From Lacunisphaera limnophila (GTDB lineage Bacteria; Verrucomicrobiota; Verrucomicrobiia; Opitutales; Opitutaceae), in contig NZ_CP016094.1 in NCBI RefSeq assembly GCF_001746835.1, positions 3,921,501-3,985,500 of the forward strand: 64,000 bases of DNA, written 5' to 3'. A program made the position numbers and the translations under genes. Below, in pieces: positions 54,706-63,936 of this stretch. The notes beneath the pieces are model-generated. The model was not told the origin of the DNA. It was given only the letters and a program-made list of their open reading frames with translations, and did no database searches. Numbering within the stretch: position 1 is the stretch's first letter; each line of letters starts with the position of its first letter.

Positions 54706-56016
54706 CTACTTGCCCACGAGCACCACCACCGCGGCCAGCACCCCGGCCCGCGGCACCTCGTGCTCGCTGCGATCGGCCATGGTCCGGATCTTCACCACAC
54801 CCTTGGCCAGTTCGTCACCGCCGTAGATCAGCGCGAATTTCGCCCCCGACTCCGCGGCCGCCTTGAACTGCTTGCCGAAGGCCAGGTCCTTGAAGGGATA
54901 GTCGACCCGCATCCCGGCCGCGCGCAGCCGCTGGATGTCGGCAAAGGCCGCCGTCCGCTCCGCCTCGCCGCCGATCACGACGTACACATCCGGCGCATTC
55001 ACGAAGGCCGGCGCCAGGCCGCGCTGCTCCAGCAACAGCCCCGTCGTCACGTCACCGATGGCAAAACCCACCGCCGGCAGGTCCGGGCCGCCGAGCTTCT
55101 TCACCAGATCATTGTAGCGCCCGCCGCCGGCCAGCGCCCGCAGGTCGCCCTTCCGGTCAAAGGCCTCGAACACGAAACCCGTGTAGTAGGCCAGGCCGCG
55201 CACTACGCCGAGGTCCACGGCGATGAAATCCTGCAAGCCCATCGCGCCCACGCCGCCCAGCACCTTGCGCCAGTCGGCGAGGCGGGCGGTGATCTTCTCG
55301 GACGGGAACGGCGCCAGCGCCGCCTCCAGCTCCGCCAGGCTCTTGATCTTCAGAAATCCCAGGATCCGCTGCTTCTTGCCCTCATCGAGCGCGCCGTGCG
55401 CCTCGCTGTAGCCCTTGAAGGCATCGTCGCCCATCTTCTCAAAACGGTCCACCGCGCCCAAAATGCCCCGCGTCTGGGCCTCATCAAAACCGAGCGCCTC
55501 CAGGAAAAAGAACCACAGGTTCCGGTCACTCAGCCGCACGTAGAAATCATCCTTCGTCAGGCCGAAACCCGCCAGACACTGGATCAGCAGGGCGATCAGC
55601 TCGATCTCCGCCTCCGGGCCCGCCTCGCCGAAGATATCCGCATTAAATTGATTGAAGGCCCTTAAGCGGCCCTTCTGCGCGCGCTCGTAGCGGTAAAACT
55701 CGCCGATGCTGAACCACTTGATCGGCCGCTTCAACGCGTTGGCATTGGCCCCGACCATCCGGCACACCGTCGGGGTCATTTCCGGCCGCAACGACACCTC
55801 GCGACCGCCCTTGTCCGTGAAACTGAACAACTGCCCCTCGATCTCCTCTCCCGACTTGGTCGTATACAGCTCAAGGGGTTCCAACACCGGGGCATCATAT
55901 TCCTGAAACCCAAACGCGGTGGCAGCCGAACGCCAGCCACGGAAGATGTGCTGACGACGGGAAAAATCTTCCGGATAAAAATCCCGGAAGCCTGGGAGCG
56001 ACTGAAAGCCGGCCAT
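54706..56016 (-). CDS. hisS: Histidyl-tRNA synthetase
   Basis: Class II aminoacyl-tRNA synthetase (436 aa). MAGFQSLPGFRDFYPEDFSR opens the protein. Motif 2 is in FSIGEFYRYERAQKGRLRAF. The histidine-specific motifs RGLAYYTGFVFEAFDR and ALAGGGRYNDLV and motif 3 (GFAIGDVTTGLLLEQRG) are intact. A C-terminal anticodon-binding domain follows from about residue 340. 17 bp after the HU-type gene on the same strand, so possibly co-transcribed. Confidence 0.96.
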   Translation of the reverse strand: MAGFQSLPGFRDFYPEDFSRRQHIFRGWRSAATAFGFQEYDAPVLEPLELYTTKSGEEIEGQLFSFTDKGGREVSLRPEMTPTVCRMVGANANALKRPIKWFSIGEFYRYERAQKGRLRAFNQFNADIFGEAGPEAEIELIALLIQCLAGFGLTKDDFYVRLSDRNLWFFFLEALGFDEAQTRGILGAVDRFEKMGDDAFKGYSEAHGALDEGKKQRILGFLKIKSLAELEAALAPFPSEKITARLADWRKVLGGVGAMGLQDFIAVDLGVVRGLAYYTGFVFEAFDRKGDLRALAGGGRYNDLVKKLGGPDLPAVGFAIGDVTTGLLLEQRGLAPAFVNAPDVYVVIGGEAERTAAFADIQRLRAAGMRVDYPFKDLAFGKQFKAAAESGAKFALIYGGDELAKGVVKIRTMADRSEHEVPRAGVLAAVVVLVGK

Positions 56017-56033
56017 GCCTGACGGCGGGGGGC

Positions 56034-56375
56034 TTAGTCAGCCGAGGCGGCCGGCGGCGGATTGGACTTCAGCTTCTCGAGGCTCAGCGCCTTGATCTTC
56101 TGCTTCAGAATCTTACCCGACTTGAACTTCACCACGGCCCGCTCCGGAATGACGACCTCGGTCTCGGGCTTGTTCGGGTTGCGGCCCACCCGGGCTTTGC
56201 GCACCTGAACCTCCAACACACCGAAGTTACGGAGCTCGACGTTGCGGCCGGCGGCCAGCGCATCCATCACGATATCAAGGGTCATCTGGACCGTGTCTTG
56301 AATTTGTTTCTGCGGAAACCCGGTCTTCTCGTAGATTTCCAGGACGATCTCACGTTTGGTCAGGTTGGTGGACAT
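56034..56375 (-). CDS. HU/IHF-family DNA-binding protein
   Basis: Nucleoid-associated DNA-bending protein of 113 aa. From ATG 56375 (MSTNLTKREIVLEIYEKTGF), the family body AAGRNVELRNFGVLEVQVRK and RVGRNPNKPETEVVIPERAV contains the beta-arm tip (RNP). It has a charged, Ala-rich C-terminal extension beyond the usual 90-95 residues. This is closer to IHF/HU-like proteins with a leading STNLTKREIV than to classic HU. hisS follows after 17 bp. Confidence 0.9.
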   Translation of the reverse strand: MSTNLTKREIVLEIYEKTGFPQKQIQDTVQMTLDIVMDALAAGRNVELRNFGVLEVQVRKARVGRNPNKPETEVVIPERAVVKFKSGKILKQKIKALSLEKLKSNPPPAASAD

Positions 56376-56481
56376 GGCTTGGCGGGGGTTAAATTTGATC
56401 CGTGGAGCTTTCTGGCCCAAATAATTCACCACCCAGTGCTTGCGTCAATCGCAAAGCCGCACAAAGGCTAGGACTCCTCCC

Positions 56482-57177
56482 ATGCCCGATCCCAAGGCCG
56501 TCAACACCATGTTTGCCCGTATCGCGGGGCGTTATGACCTCGCCAACCACCTCCTGAGCGGGGGTGTGGACTTCTGGTGGCGGCAAAAACTCGTCCGGGC
56601 CGTCCATGACTCGCACAGCCGGGTGATTTTGGATCTCGCTACGGGTAGCGGAGATGTGGCTTTCGCTTTGGCCGACGGCCTCCCGCCTGGCACCCGCATC
56701 ACCGGGATGGACTTTTGCCAGCCCATGTTGGACCAAGCCGTCCTCAAACAGGCCCACAACCCCCGCTGGGCCCCCCTGGCCTTTAAACCGGGCGACGGCC
56801 TGGCCCTCCCCCTCCCCGACCACGGTTTCGACGCGGTCACCATCTCCTTCGGCCTGCGCAACATGGCCGACCGGCACAAGTCCCTGACCGAGATGCGCCG
56901 GGTCCTGCGGCCCGGCGGCCGGCTCTTCGTCCTCGAATTCTCCCAACCCTACTTCTGGTTCCGCCCGTTCTATTACGCGTACCTGAAATTCATCCTGCCC
57001 ACCGTCGCCGGCCTCGTGACGGGCGACCGCTCGGCCTACGAATACCTGGGCGGGTCGATCGAACAATTCCCCGACCGCGCCGCCATGAGCGCCGAGATCA
57101 GTCGCGCCGGCTTCACCTCGGTCCGCGCCACCCCCCTGACCTTCGGCATCGTGGCCCTCCACGAGGCCACGGCCTGA
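56482..57177 (+). CDS. menG: Demethylmenaquinone methyltransferase (MenG/UbiE)
   Basis: S-adenosylmethionine-dependent C-methyltransferase completing menaquinone (231 aa). From ATG 56482: [20 protein letters not shown] (family: F..IA..YD..N...S.G.D..WR), [18 protein letters not shown] (SAM site), [20 protein letters not shown] and VLEFSQP. The quinone made here is the likely electron donor or acceptor for the cytochrome island, although this gene lies 30 kb away. Divergent from the HU-type gene. Confidence 0.92.
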   Translation: MPDPKAVNTMFARIAGRYDLANHLLSGGVDFWWRQKLVRAVHDSHSRVILDLATGSGDVAFALADGLPPGTRITGMDFCQPMLDQAVLKQAHNPRWAPLAFKPGDGLALPLPDHGFDAVTISFGLRNMADRHKSLTEMRRVLRPGGRLFVLEFSQPYFWFRPFYYAYLKFILPTVAGLVTGDRSAYEYLGGSIEQFPDRAAMSAEISRAGFTSVRATPLTFGIVALHEATA

Positions 57178-57244
57178 AGGTTGAATTTTCGGGATCCGCG
57201 GGCGTCCGCGTTATCCGGGGCAATGTTCCCGCCGGACCGACGCC

Positions 57245-57562
57245 TCAGTTAAACGACTTCCCGCACCCGCACGTGCTCTGCGCGTTCGGATTGCGGATCT
57301 CAAATCCCTTGCCCTGCAGACCGTCGTCGAAATCGATGCTCGTCCCGCTCAGGTAGGCCAGACTCGTCGGATCCAGCAGCACCTGCACGCCTTCGCTCTC
57401 GATCGTCTGGTCCTCGGCCTTCGGCAGGTCGAATGACATGCCATACTGGAACCCGGAACACCCGCCGCCTTCGACGAAGACCCGCAATTTTTTCTGCGGA
57501 TCGCCCTGGGCGGCATGCATGGTCTGCACCTGGCGGGCGGCACGGGATGTCAGGGTGATCAT
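57245..57562 (-). CDS. erpA: Iron-sulfur cluster insertion protein (ErpA/HesB/IscA)
   Basis: A-type Fe-S carrier of 105 aa. The three cluster-binding cysteines are Cys35 ([13 protein letters not shown]) and Cys98/Cys100 in STCGCGKSF at the C-terminus, the usual pattern. Start ATG 57562 ([15 protein letters not shown]). Divergent from the protein kinase gene with 132 bp between starts. Confidence 0.93.
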   Translation of the reverse strand: MITLTSRAARQVQTMHAAQGDPQKKLRVFVEGGGCSGFQYGMSFDLPKAEDQTIESEGVQVLLDPTSLAYLSGTSIDFDDGLQGKGFEIRNPNAQSTCGCGKSFN

Positions 57563-57694
57563 GCGGCGCAACGTAGGCCCGCCGACCGCCCTGTCAACCT
57601 GCCCTTCCGTCCGCAATGCAAGCCGGAAGCAGGAACCGTGCAATATTCTCGCAGAATTCTTGCCACTGGTCGGAGCCCGCGCTTTCCTGAACGC

Positions 57695-58678
57695 GTGTCA
57701 GCGCTCAAGAACATCTTCACCGAACTCCAGTACGACCTGACCCGCAAGCTCGCCGAAGGCGGTATGGGCGTCGTCTACGAGGCCACCCAAAAGGGTTCGG
57801 GTAATTTCCGCAAGACCGTTGCCATCAAGCTGATCCGCGAGGAATACTCCAGCATCCCCGAGTTCCAGAAGAACTTCATCGGCGAGGCCCGCCTTGTGGC
57901 CGACCTCATCCATACCAACATCGTCCAGACCTACCACCTCGGCCAGATCGGGGGGCAGTATTTCATGACGATGGAATTTGTCCGCGGCGTGAATTTGGAG
58001 CAACTGATCGAGCGCCACGCCGAACTCGGCCGCCAGATCCCCGTGGACATGGCGGTCTTCATCGCCTCCCGCGTCTGCCGCGGTCTCAGCTACGCCCACA
58101 ACAAGCGCGACGCCGACGGCCGCCTCCTCGGCATCGTCCACCGCGACGTCAACCCGAAGAACGTCATGCTCGCCGTCGAGGGCGACGTGAAGCTCACCGA
58201 CTTCGGCATCGCGAAGGCCCTCGACCTGATGTATAACGAGGAAGGCAAGGTCATCCCCGGCAAGGATGAGTACCTCTCCACCGAGGGCGCCAGCTACGCC
58301 GTCACCGACGGCCGTTCCGACCTCTTCTCCCTCGGCATCGTGCTCACGGAGACCCTGCTCGGCCGCAATATTTTCCGCGGCGCCAGCCGCCTCGAGTCGC
58401 GCCGCAACATCCTCACGATGCCGCTGCCGAAGTTCGCCACCCTGCGCAGCGACATCGACCCCAAACTCGAGGCCATCCTCGCCCGGATCCTCCAGCGCGA
58501 CCGCGACAAGCGCTACCAGTCCGCCTACGAGCTCCTCACCGACCTCGAGCTCTACCTTTACAGCGACCGCTATGGTCCCACCAACGAGAAGCTCGCGGTC
58601 TACCTGGCCGAGATCTTCCCCCCTGATAAACCCGGCTCGGCCCCGTCGTTTCCCAGCATCTTTCAGGCCCGGGCATAA
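57695..58678 (+). CDS. Serine/threonine protein kinase upstream of rpoN
   Basis: Hanks-type kinase of 327 aa consisting of little more than the kinase domain: glycine loop [12 protein letters not shown], Lys45 in KTVAIKLI, catalytic loop [14 protein letters not shown], and [10 protein letters not shown]. No transmembrane helix or PASTA repeats, so it is cytoplasmic. I start at GTG 57695 because no ATG precedes the glycine loop. The catalytic loop reads HRDVNPKN with Asn where many kinases have HRDLKP, a common form in Myxococcus-type kinases. The stop is 20 bp before rpoN, suggesting co-transcription. Confidence 0.85.
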   Translation: MSALKNIFTELQYDLTRKLAEGGMGVVYEATQKGSGNFRKTVAIKLIREEYSSIPEFQKNFIGEARLVADLIHTNIVQTYHLGQIGGQYFMTMEFVRGVNLEQLIERHAELGRQIPVDMAVFIASRVCRGLSYAHNKRDADGRLLGIVHRDVNPKNVMLAVEGDVKLTDFGIAKALDLMYNEEGKVIPGKDEYLSTEGASYAVTDGRSDLFSLGIVLTETLLGRNIFRGASRLESRRNILTMPLPKFATLRSDIDPKLEAILARILQRDRDKRYQSAYELLTDLELYLYSDRYGPTNEKLAVYLAEIFPPDKPGSAPSFPSIFQARA

Positions 58679-58698
58679 CGGGACGCCCCCGTGATCGT

Positions 58699-60156
58699 AT
58701 GAGCGGCCCAGGACTCAACCAGAGCTTCCAACAGCGGCAGACCCAGCAGCTCATGCTGGCGCCGCAGATGCGGCAGTCGCTCAAGATCCTCCAGGTCGCC
58801 GCCCTCGACCTCCGCGCCACCATCCAGGAGGAACTCCAGGCCAACCCCACCCTCGAGGAGATGCCGATGGACGACATCAGCCTCGAGAAAAACGCCACCA
58901 GCGGCGACGAGAACACCGGCCGCGAGGACGACCCGCGCGAGGAAATGGACTTCTCCAAGGACCTCAAGATGCTCGAGCGCATCGGCCAGGACTGGCACGA
59001 CCACCTGTCCGATACCGGCGGGGTCCGCCAGACCACCGGCGAGGAGGACGAGCGCCGCCAGCACTTCTTCGATTCCCTTACCACCGACACCTCGCTGCAG
59101 CAGCACCTGATGGAACAGGCCGAGATGGCCGATTGCTCCGTGCCGGCCCACGAGGCGCTCCGCTACCTCATCGGCAGCCTCGATGACCGCGGTTACCTGA
59201 CCGCCACCCTGCCCGACCTCGCCCTGCTCGCCAGCCTGCCCCTCAGCACCGTCCAGGAGGCCGCCAAGCTGCTCAAGACCTTCGATCCGCCCGGCATCGG
59301 CGCCGAGAACCTCGGCGATTGCCTCCTCATCCAGCTCAACCACCAGGGTCGCGGCAAGACCGTCGCCGCCCGCATCGTCCGCGACCACTTCGAGCTCCTC
59401 GTCCGCCGCCGCATCCCCGATCTCTCCCGCAAGATGGGTCTCTCCCCCGAGATCATCCAGGAAGCCATCGGCATCATCGGCGCCCTCGACCCGGCCCCGG
59501 GCCGCCGCTTCGCCGACGACTCCAACCGCGTCGTCGTGCCCGATGTCACGGTCGAGAACGACAACGGCATCTGGATCGTCCTCCTCAACCAGGATTACAT
59601 CCCCCGCCTCCGCCTCAGCAGCACCTACCGCGACCTCATCGCCAAGGGCAAGCTGAGCAAGCAGGAGAGCGACTACCTCCGCGAGAAGCTCCGCTCCGGC
59701 AAATTCATCATCAACGCCATCGAGCAGCGCCAGCGCACCATCGAGCGCATCACCCGCGAGATCATCAAGCACCAGAGCGAGTTCTTCGCCGAGGGCGTCT
59801 CGAAGCTCAAGCCGCTCACGATGACCCAGATCGCCGACATCATCGGCGTTCACGAGACCACCGTCAGCCGCGCCCTCGCCAACAAGTACATCAAGACCCC
59901 GCACGGCGTCTTCGAGATGAAGTTCTTCTTCACCTCCGGCTACCAGTCCGACGCCGGCGCCTCCGTCGCCAACACCAGCGTGAAGGAGATGATCGCCGAC
60001 ATCATCGCCGGCGAGGACCCCGGCGCCCCCCGCAGCGACCAGGAGATCGTCGGCCTGCTCCAGGAAAAGGGCCTCAAGATCGCCCGCCGTACCGTCGCGA
60101 AATACCGCGAGGAACTCGGCCTCCTCCCCAGCAACCTCCGCCGCCGCTACGACTGA
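58699..60156 (+). CDS. rpoN: RNA polymerase sigma-54 factor
   Basis: Alternative sigma factor reading -24/-12 promoters with AAA+ activators (485 aa). Region I is QRQTQQLMLAPQMRQSLKIL. An acidic region II follows, then the core-binding domain (LRYLIGSLDDRGYLTATLPD and so on) and the helix-turn-helix MTQIADIIGVHETTVSRALA. The RpoN box (ARRTVAKYREELGLLPSNLR) is near the C-terminus. Complete. A REPIN-like element follows 13 bp after the stop. Confidence 0.96.
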   Translation: MSGPGLNQSFQQRQTQQLMLAPQMRQSLKILQVAALDLRATIQEELQANPTLEEMPMDDISLEKNATSGDENTGREDDPREEMDFSKDLKMLERIGQDWHDHLSDTGGVRQTTGEEDERRQHFFDSLTTDTSLQQHLMEQAEMADCSVPAHEALRYLIGSLDDRGYLTATLPDLALLASLPLSTVQEAAKLLKTFDPPGIGAENLGDCLLIQLNHQGRGKTVAARIVRDHFELLVRRRIPDLSRKMGLSPEIIQEAIGIIGALDPAPGRRFADDSNRVVVPDVTVENDNGIWIVLLNQDYIPRLRLSSTYRDLIAKGKLSKQESDYLREKLRSGKFIINAIEQRQRTIERITREIIKHQSEFFAEGVSKLKPLTMTQIADIIGVHETTVSRALANKYIKTPHGVFEMKFFFTSGYQSDAGASVANTSVKEMIADIIAGEDPGAPRSDQEIVGLLQEKGLKIARRTVAKYREELGLLPSNLRRRYD

Positions 60157-60169
60157 GGTGGCTATAATA

Positions 60170-60277
60170 TGTAGGGCGGGGGCGCCGACGGAGGCTTGGC
60201 GGAGATGGCGAAGCAACCTCGCCTCGGGCGCGGCATCGCGTCCGGACAAAGGCGGGGTTCGGCGACCCCGCCCTACA
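60170..60277. repeat. REPIN-like element (TGTAGGGCGGGG ends)
   Basis: TGTAGGGCGGGG (60170-60181) and CCCCGCCCTACA (60266-60277) are perfect 12-bp inverted ends of a 108-bp element. The right half forms a hairpin (GGCGGGGTTCGGCGACCCCGCC). Same family as 53731-53814. It fills most of the rpoN-to-substrate-binding-protein gap and, because both genes end here, may serve as a bidirectional stop. Confidence 0.7.
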
Positions 60278-60296
60278 GCTCAAAGCACGCCCTCCC

Positions 60297-61907
60297 TCAG
60301 CGCGCCAGCTCCTCCGCCCGCCGGTACTGGGCCCGGAAATGATCCGCCAGGTCGCTCGCCAGCCGCACCTCGTCCACCTTGTTCTTGGCGTTCAACGCCA
60401 CCTTCACGCGGCTGAACATCTCCGCGTAGTTCACGACCGACAAATCCGTCAGCACCGCCAGCGCCTGCTCGCGTTTCGCCGGGTCGAGGCCCGGCGCGTT
60501 GATCGCCCGCCAGGCGGCGGCCAGCTCGTTGTGCGTGTCGATGGCCATGACCCGGATCACGAACGCCATTTCGCGAAACAGGCCGCCGGTCCAGGCCGCG
60601 TTGTAGACGAGCGGTGACTCACCCGCGTACGGGTTGACGTCCGGATCGGAGCGGTGGGCGGCGAACGCCGGGTTCGTGTAGAAATCCTTGCGGATCGGCA
60701 GCCGGCGCAGGGCGAAATGACCGGGACCGCCCGGGGTGCCGGGTTTGAAATTCCAGAGCTTCTGCCCCTCGATCGACATCACGTATTCCAGAAAAGCCAC
60801 CGCGATCGCCCGGTTGGGCGCGCCACGCATCAGCGCGATCGGATCGGGTGACAGCGTCGTGCCGTCCACCGGCATGTGGAACCCCAGCCGCTGCCGCCCG
60901 CTGCGCTCGGCCGAGCTCTGCTCCTGGTAACGCCCGTAGAAATCGATGCACATGCCGACGGCACAGTTGCCCGCCGCCACGTCGATCGGCGGCTTCTGCG
61001 AGGAATCCGTGAAGTAGCGCGCATTGGCCCCGATGAGCTGCAGCAGCCGCAGTCCCTGCTCCCACCCCTGTGTCACGGCCTGTTTTTCGAGGGACGCCTT
61101 CGGTTGGCCCGTTGCCGCGGCCAGCCGCGCCCACTCCCGGTAGATCTGCTCCTGGATGATCGTCTCGAAGGACTTGGCGATCGAACCGCTCTTGGTCGGG
61201 TCGCACACGGCCACCTCGCCGAAGAGCCGCGGATTCGTCAGGTCCGCCCAGCCCCGGGGCGCAGGGACGCCCAGCCGCTCCAGCGAATCCAGATTGTACA
61301 GCATGCCGTGGCCGCTGAGCACGGGCCCAAGCCAGCGGCCCGCCTTGTCGCGATACGGCTCCCCGGTGTAGCTCGCCGGGATCACGTCGTCGGTGAACCA
61401 CTCCGGCTTCGCCTGCAACAACCCCGAATCCACGATGCGGCCGGCATCGGCCTGCCGGATGAAATCATAGGTGCCGCCGCCGAAAAACACATCGATCCCA
61501 CAGCCGACTTCCGAAGCCATGAATTCCTTTCGCGCCGCGAGCGCCTCGGGGCTGGCGTCCTTGGCCAGCCGGCCGTTCGCAAACGCCGCCTGCACGTCGA
61601 TGCTCCAGGCCTTGCCCAGCTTCCGCGTCCAGTGGTTCTGAAATGACGACACATACTCCGACTCCAGAAAGCGCGCGATCTCGCTCGTGCCGCCGATCAC
61701 CCGCCAGTCGATCGTCACCGTCTGCCCGGTCCTCGCCCGGTACCACTCCTGGAAGCCCTGCGCATACTCCTGCCGGATGGCCTCGTTGTGCGGCGTGATG
61801 ATCACCACCGTGCCGTCGGCCTTGCTCGCCGCCGCCTTTTTCGGCCGCAGCACAAAGGGCAGCGCGACGACGGCCACCAGCGCCAAAATGATCAGCACGC
61901 GGTTCAT
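60297..61907 (-). CDS. ABC transporter substrate-binding protein
   Basis: Extracellular solute-binding protein of 536 aa with an N-terminal anchor (RVLIILALVAVVALPFVL). Type 2 periplasmic binding fold: TVVIITPHNEAIRQEYAQGF, VDVFFGGGTYDFIRQADAGR-like GGGTYDFIR, CDPTKSGSIAKSFETII, NCAVGMCIDFYGRYQEQSS and VSIEGQKLWNF-type end. This resembles iron(III)/polyamine/phosphonate-type binding proteins; the substrate is not certain. It is larger than usual (about 340 aa) because of a C-terminal helical extension. It lies 16 bp after the ABC ATPase, so the two form a unit, but no permease gene is present. Confidence 0.85.
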   Translation of the reverse strand: MNRVLIILALVAVVALPFVLRPKKAAASKADGTVVIITPHNEAIRQEYAQGFQEWYRARTGQTVTIDWRVIGGTSEIARFLESEYVSSFQNHWTRKLGKAWSIDVQAAFANGRLAKDASPEALAARKEFMASEVGCGIDVFFGGGTYDFIRQADAGRIVDSGLLQAKPEWFTDDVIPASYTGEPYRDKAGRWLGPVLSGHGMLYNLDSLERLGVPAPRGWADLTNPRLFGEVAVCDPTKSGSIAKSFETIIQEQIYREWARLAAATGQPKASLEKQAVTQGWEQGLRLLQLIGANARYFTDSSQKPPIDVAAGNCAVGMCIDFYGRYQEQSSAERSGRQRLGFHMPVDGTTLSPDPIALMRGAPNRAIAVAFLEYVMSIEGQKLWNFKPGTPGGPGHFALRRLPIRKDFYTNPAFAAHRSDPDVNPYAGESPLVYNAAWTGGLFREMAFVIRVMAIDTHNELAAAWRAINAPGLDPAKREQALAVLTDLSVVNYAEMFSRVKVALNAKNKVDEVRLASDLADHFRAQYRRAEELAR

Positions 61908-61923
61908 GGCGCGGGGTCAGCCC

Positions 61924-62997
61924 TCACTCCGTCAACACCACCACATCCTCCGGCTCGACCGTGGCGTAGAGTTCCCCGCGGCTGCTGCCGTCCACAAAGC
62001 GCGGGTTGCGCTCGAAGATCTTCAGCTTGGTCCCGTTGGTGGTTACGAAATCATACTGCGCCACCTCGCCGAGGTACACCGAGTCGCCGATGCGGCCCCG
62101 CACGACGTTGCGCGCCTCCGCATTCCGGTGCAGTTCCCAGCACTCCGGGCGGATGGAAACCGTGACCTCGGCCCCCACCGCCGGCGGCTTGGCCGGATCG
62201 CCGAAGATGCCGTCAAATTTGCCCACCTCGGTCTCCACGGTCACAAAGCCCGCCGCGATGCCCAGCACCTTGCCGGGCAGGAAATCCGTCTCCCCGATGA
62301 AATGGGCCACGGTCTTCCGCGTGGGTCGCTTGTAGACGTCGCGCGGCGTGCCCACCTGCAGGATATGGCCGCTCTCCAGGATCGCCATGCGGTCGGCGAT
62401 CGAAAGCGCCTCCTTCTGGTCATGCGTCACGTAGACGGTCGTGAGCTTGAATTCCTTGCACACGCGCCGGATCTCCGTGCGCATCTCGAGCCGCAGCTTC
62501 GCGTCAAGGTTGGACAGCGGCTCGTCGAGCAACAGACAGCGCGGCCGGATGACCAGCGCGCGGGCCAGGGCGATGCGTTGCTGCTGGCCGCCGGAAAGCT
62601 GGTTGGGTTTGCGCTCGGCGTATTTCTCCATGCGCACGGATTCCAGCGCCTCGCCCACGCGCCGCTTGATCTCGTCGGCCGACACCTTGCGCTCCTCCAG
62701 TCCGAAGGCGACGTTCTCCGCGACGCTCATGTGCGGCCACAGCGCATAGCTCTGGAACATCATGCCGGTGTTCCGCTTGTGCGGTGCCAGCCGGGTTACG
62801 TCCTCGTCCCCGAACAGGATCTGACCCTTCTCCGGGATGTAGAACCCGGCCAGGCTGCGCAGGAGCGTTGTCTTGCCGCACCCGCTGGGCCCAAGGAGGA
62901 AAAACAGCTCCCCGGGGTTGATGGTCAGGTCGAGCCCGTGGAGCGCGACCACGCTGCCGAACTGCTTGGTGAGTTGCTTGACCTGGATGGAAATCAT
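61924..62997 (-). CDS. ABC transporter ATP-binding protein (iron/spermidine type)
   Basis: Importer ATPase of 357 aa: Walker A GPSGCGKTT (36-44), Q-loop GMMFQSYALWPHMSVAENV, signature LSGGQQQRIALARAL, Walker B CLLLDEPLSNLD, H-loop YVTHDQKEAL, and a C-terminal TOBE region (VTVSIRPECWEL). The PotA/FbpC-like pattern matches the binding protein that follows. Start ATG 62997 (MISIQVKQLTKQFG); the ORF is open 31 codons upstream without similarity. Divergent from hpt. Confidence 0.9.
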   Translation of the reverse strand: MISIQVKQLTKQFGSVVALHGLDLTINPGELFFLLGPSGCGKTTLLRSLAGFYIPEKGQILFGDEDVTRLAPHKRNTGMMFQSYALWPHMSVAENVAFGLEERKVSADEIKRRVGEALESVRMEKYAERKPNQLSGGQQQRIALARALVIRPRCLLLDEPLSNLDAKLRLEMRTEIRRVCKEFKLTTVYVTHDQKEALSIADRMAILESGHILQVGTPRDVYKRPTRKTVAHFIGETDFLPGKVLGIAAGFVTVETEVGKFDGIFGDPAKPPAVGAEVTVSIRPECWELHRNAEARNVVRGRIGDSVYLGEVAQYDFVTTNGTKLKIFERNPRFVDGSSRGELYATVEPEDVVVLTE

Positions 62998-63180
62998 GAG
63001 GTGCTCGCGCTTCCCGAGGCAACCCACGCCCCCGGCCAAGTCAAAGCGATTAACCCGCCGCCACTTGGATCCCCCCCGGCACCACGGCATCGGCCCCTGA
63101 TCCCTGGTCCTTGAAACTTGTTACATGACCCCCGGCACTTGGCACTTGGCACTTGTTCCCCGGTACTTTGATGTACCTCC

Positions 63181-63750
63181 ATGCCCTCCCTGAAAGGCCC
63201 GCCCGAGCTCAAGCACCTCGATCACGTCCTCGTCACCCCGCTGGCGATCAAGCGCCGCATCGCCGGCCTGGGGGAACAGTTGAATGCGGACTACGCCAAG
63301 AAGGACCTGATGGTGATCGCCATCGTCAACGGCGCCCTGATCTTCACCGCCGACCTCCTCCGCCAGATGCGCAGCCCCCTGCGCCTCGACTGCCTCCGCG
63401 CCTCCAGCTACCACGACGGCACCAAGGCCGTCGGCGAGCCCCGCATCGTGGACTCGATGAAACTCGACGTGCGCGGCCACAACGTGCTCCTCGTCGACGA
63501 CATCCTCGACACCGGCAAGACCCTCGCCGCCGTCGCCGGCATGATCAAGGACAAGGGCGCCCTCTCCGTGAAGACCTGCGTCCTCCTCGACAAGAAAGCC
63601 CGCCGCGCCGTGCCCTTCGAGGCCGACTACGTGGGTTTCGAGATCCCCAACGAGTTCGTCGTCGGCTACGGCCTCGATTTCAACGAGCGCTACCGCAACC
63701 TCCCCTGCATCGGCGTCCTGAAACCCAAGTACTACGCCGGCCTGGTCTGA
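63181..63750 (+). CDS. hpt: Hypoxanthine phosphoribosyltransferase
   Basis: Purine-salvage enzyme of 189 aa. The PRPP motif is VLLVDDILDTGKTLAAV. Also seen are MVIAIVNGALIFTADLLRQM, LRASSYHDGT and the C-terminal FVVGYGLDFNERYRNLPCIG, all diagnostic of HPRT. ATG 63181. A hairpin GCGTCCC/GGGACGC (63762-63778) lies just after the stop without a T run. Confidence 0.95.
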   Translation: MPSLKGPPELKHLDHVLVTPLAIKRRIAGLGEQLNADYAKKDLMVIAIVNGALIFTADLLRQMRSPLRLDCLRASSYHDGTKAVGEPRIVDSMKLDVRGHNVLLVDDILDTGKTLAAVAGMIKDKGALSVKTCVLLDKKARRAVPFEADYVGFEIPNEFVVGYGLDFNERYRNLPCIGVLKPKYYAGLV

Positions 63751-63846
63751 TTGGAGGGCCCGCGTCCCTGCGGGACGCATGGCGGCGGCGGGTTTCGCCC
63801 GTGAGCACCGGCGTGGCCCCTGCTGCACGGTTCGCCTGCGTAAAAG

Positions 63847-63936
63847 TGGCGGAGAGAGAGGGATTCGAACCCTCGATAGAGTTTCCCCTATGCAGCTTTA
63901 GCAAAGCTGTGCCTTCAGCCACTCGGCCATCTCTCC
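63847..63936 (-). tRNA. tRNA-Ser (anticodon GCU)
   Basis: 90-nt cloverleaf on the minus strand: acceptor GGAGAGA/TCTCTCC with discriminator G and encoded CCA, anticodon stem CAGCT/AGCTG around loop TTGCTAA (anticodon GCT), and a long variable arm typical of serine tRNAs. Decodes AGC/AGU. Confidence 0.96.
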
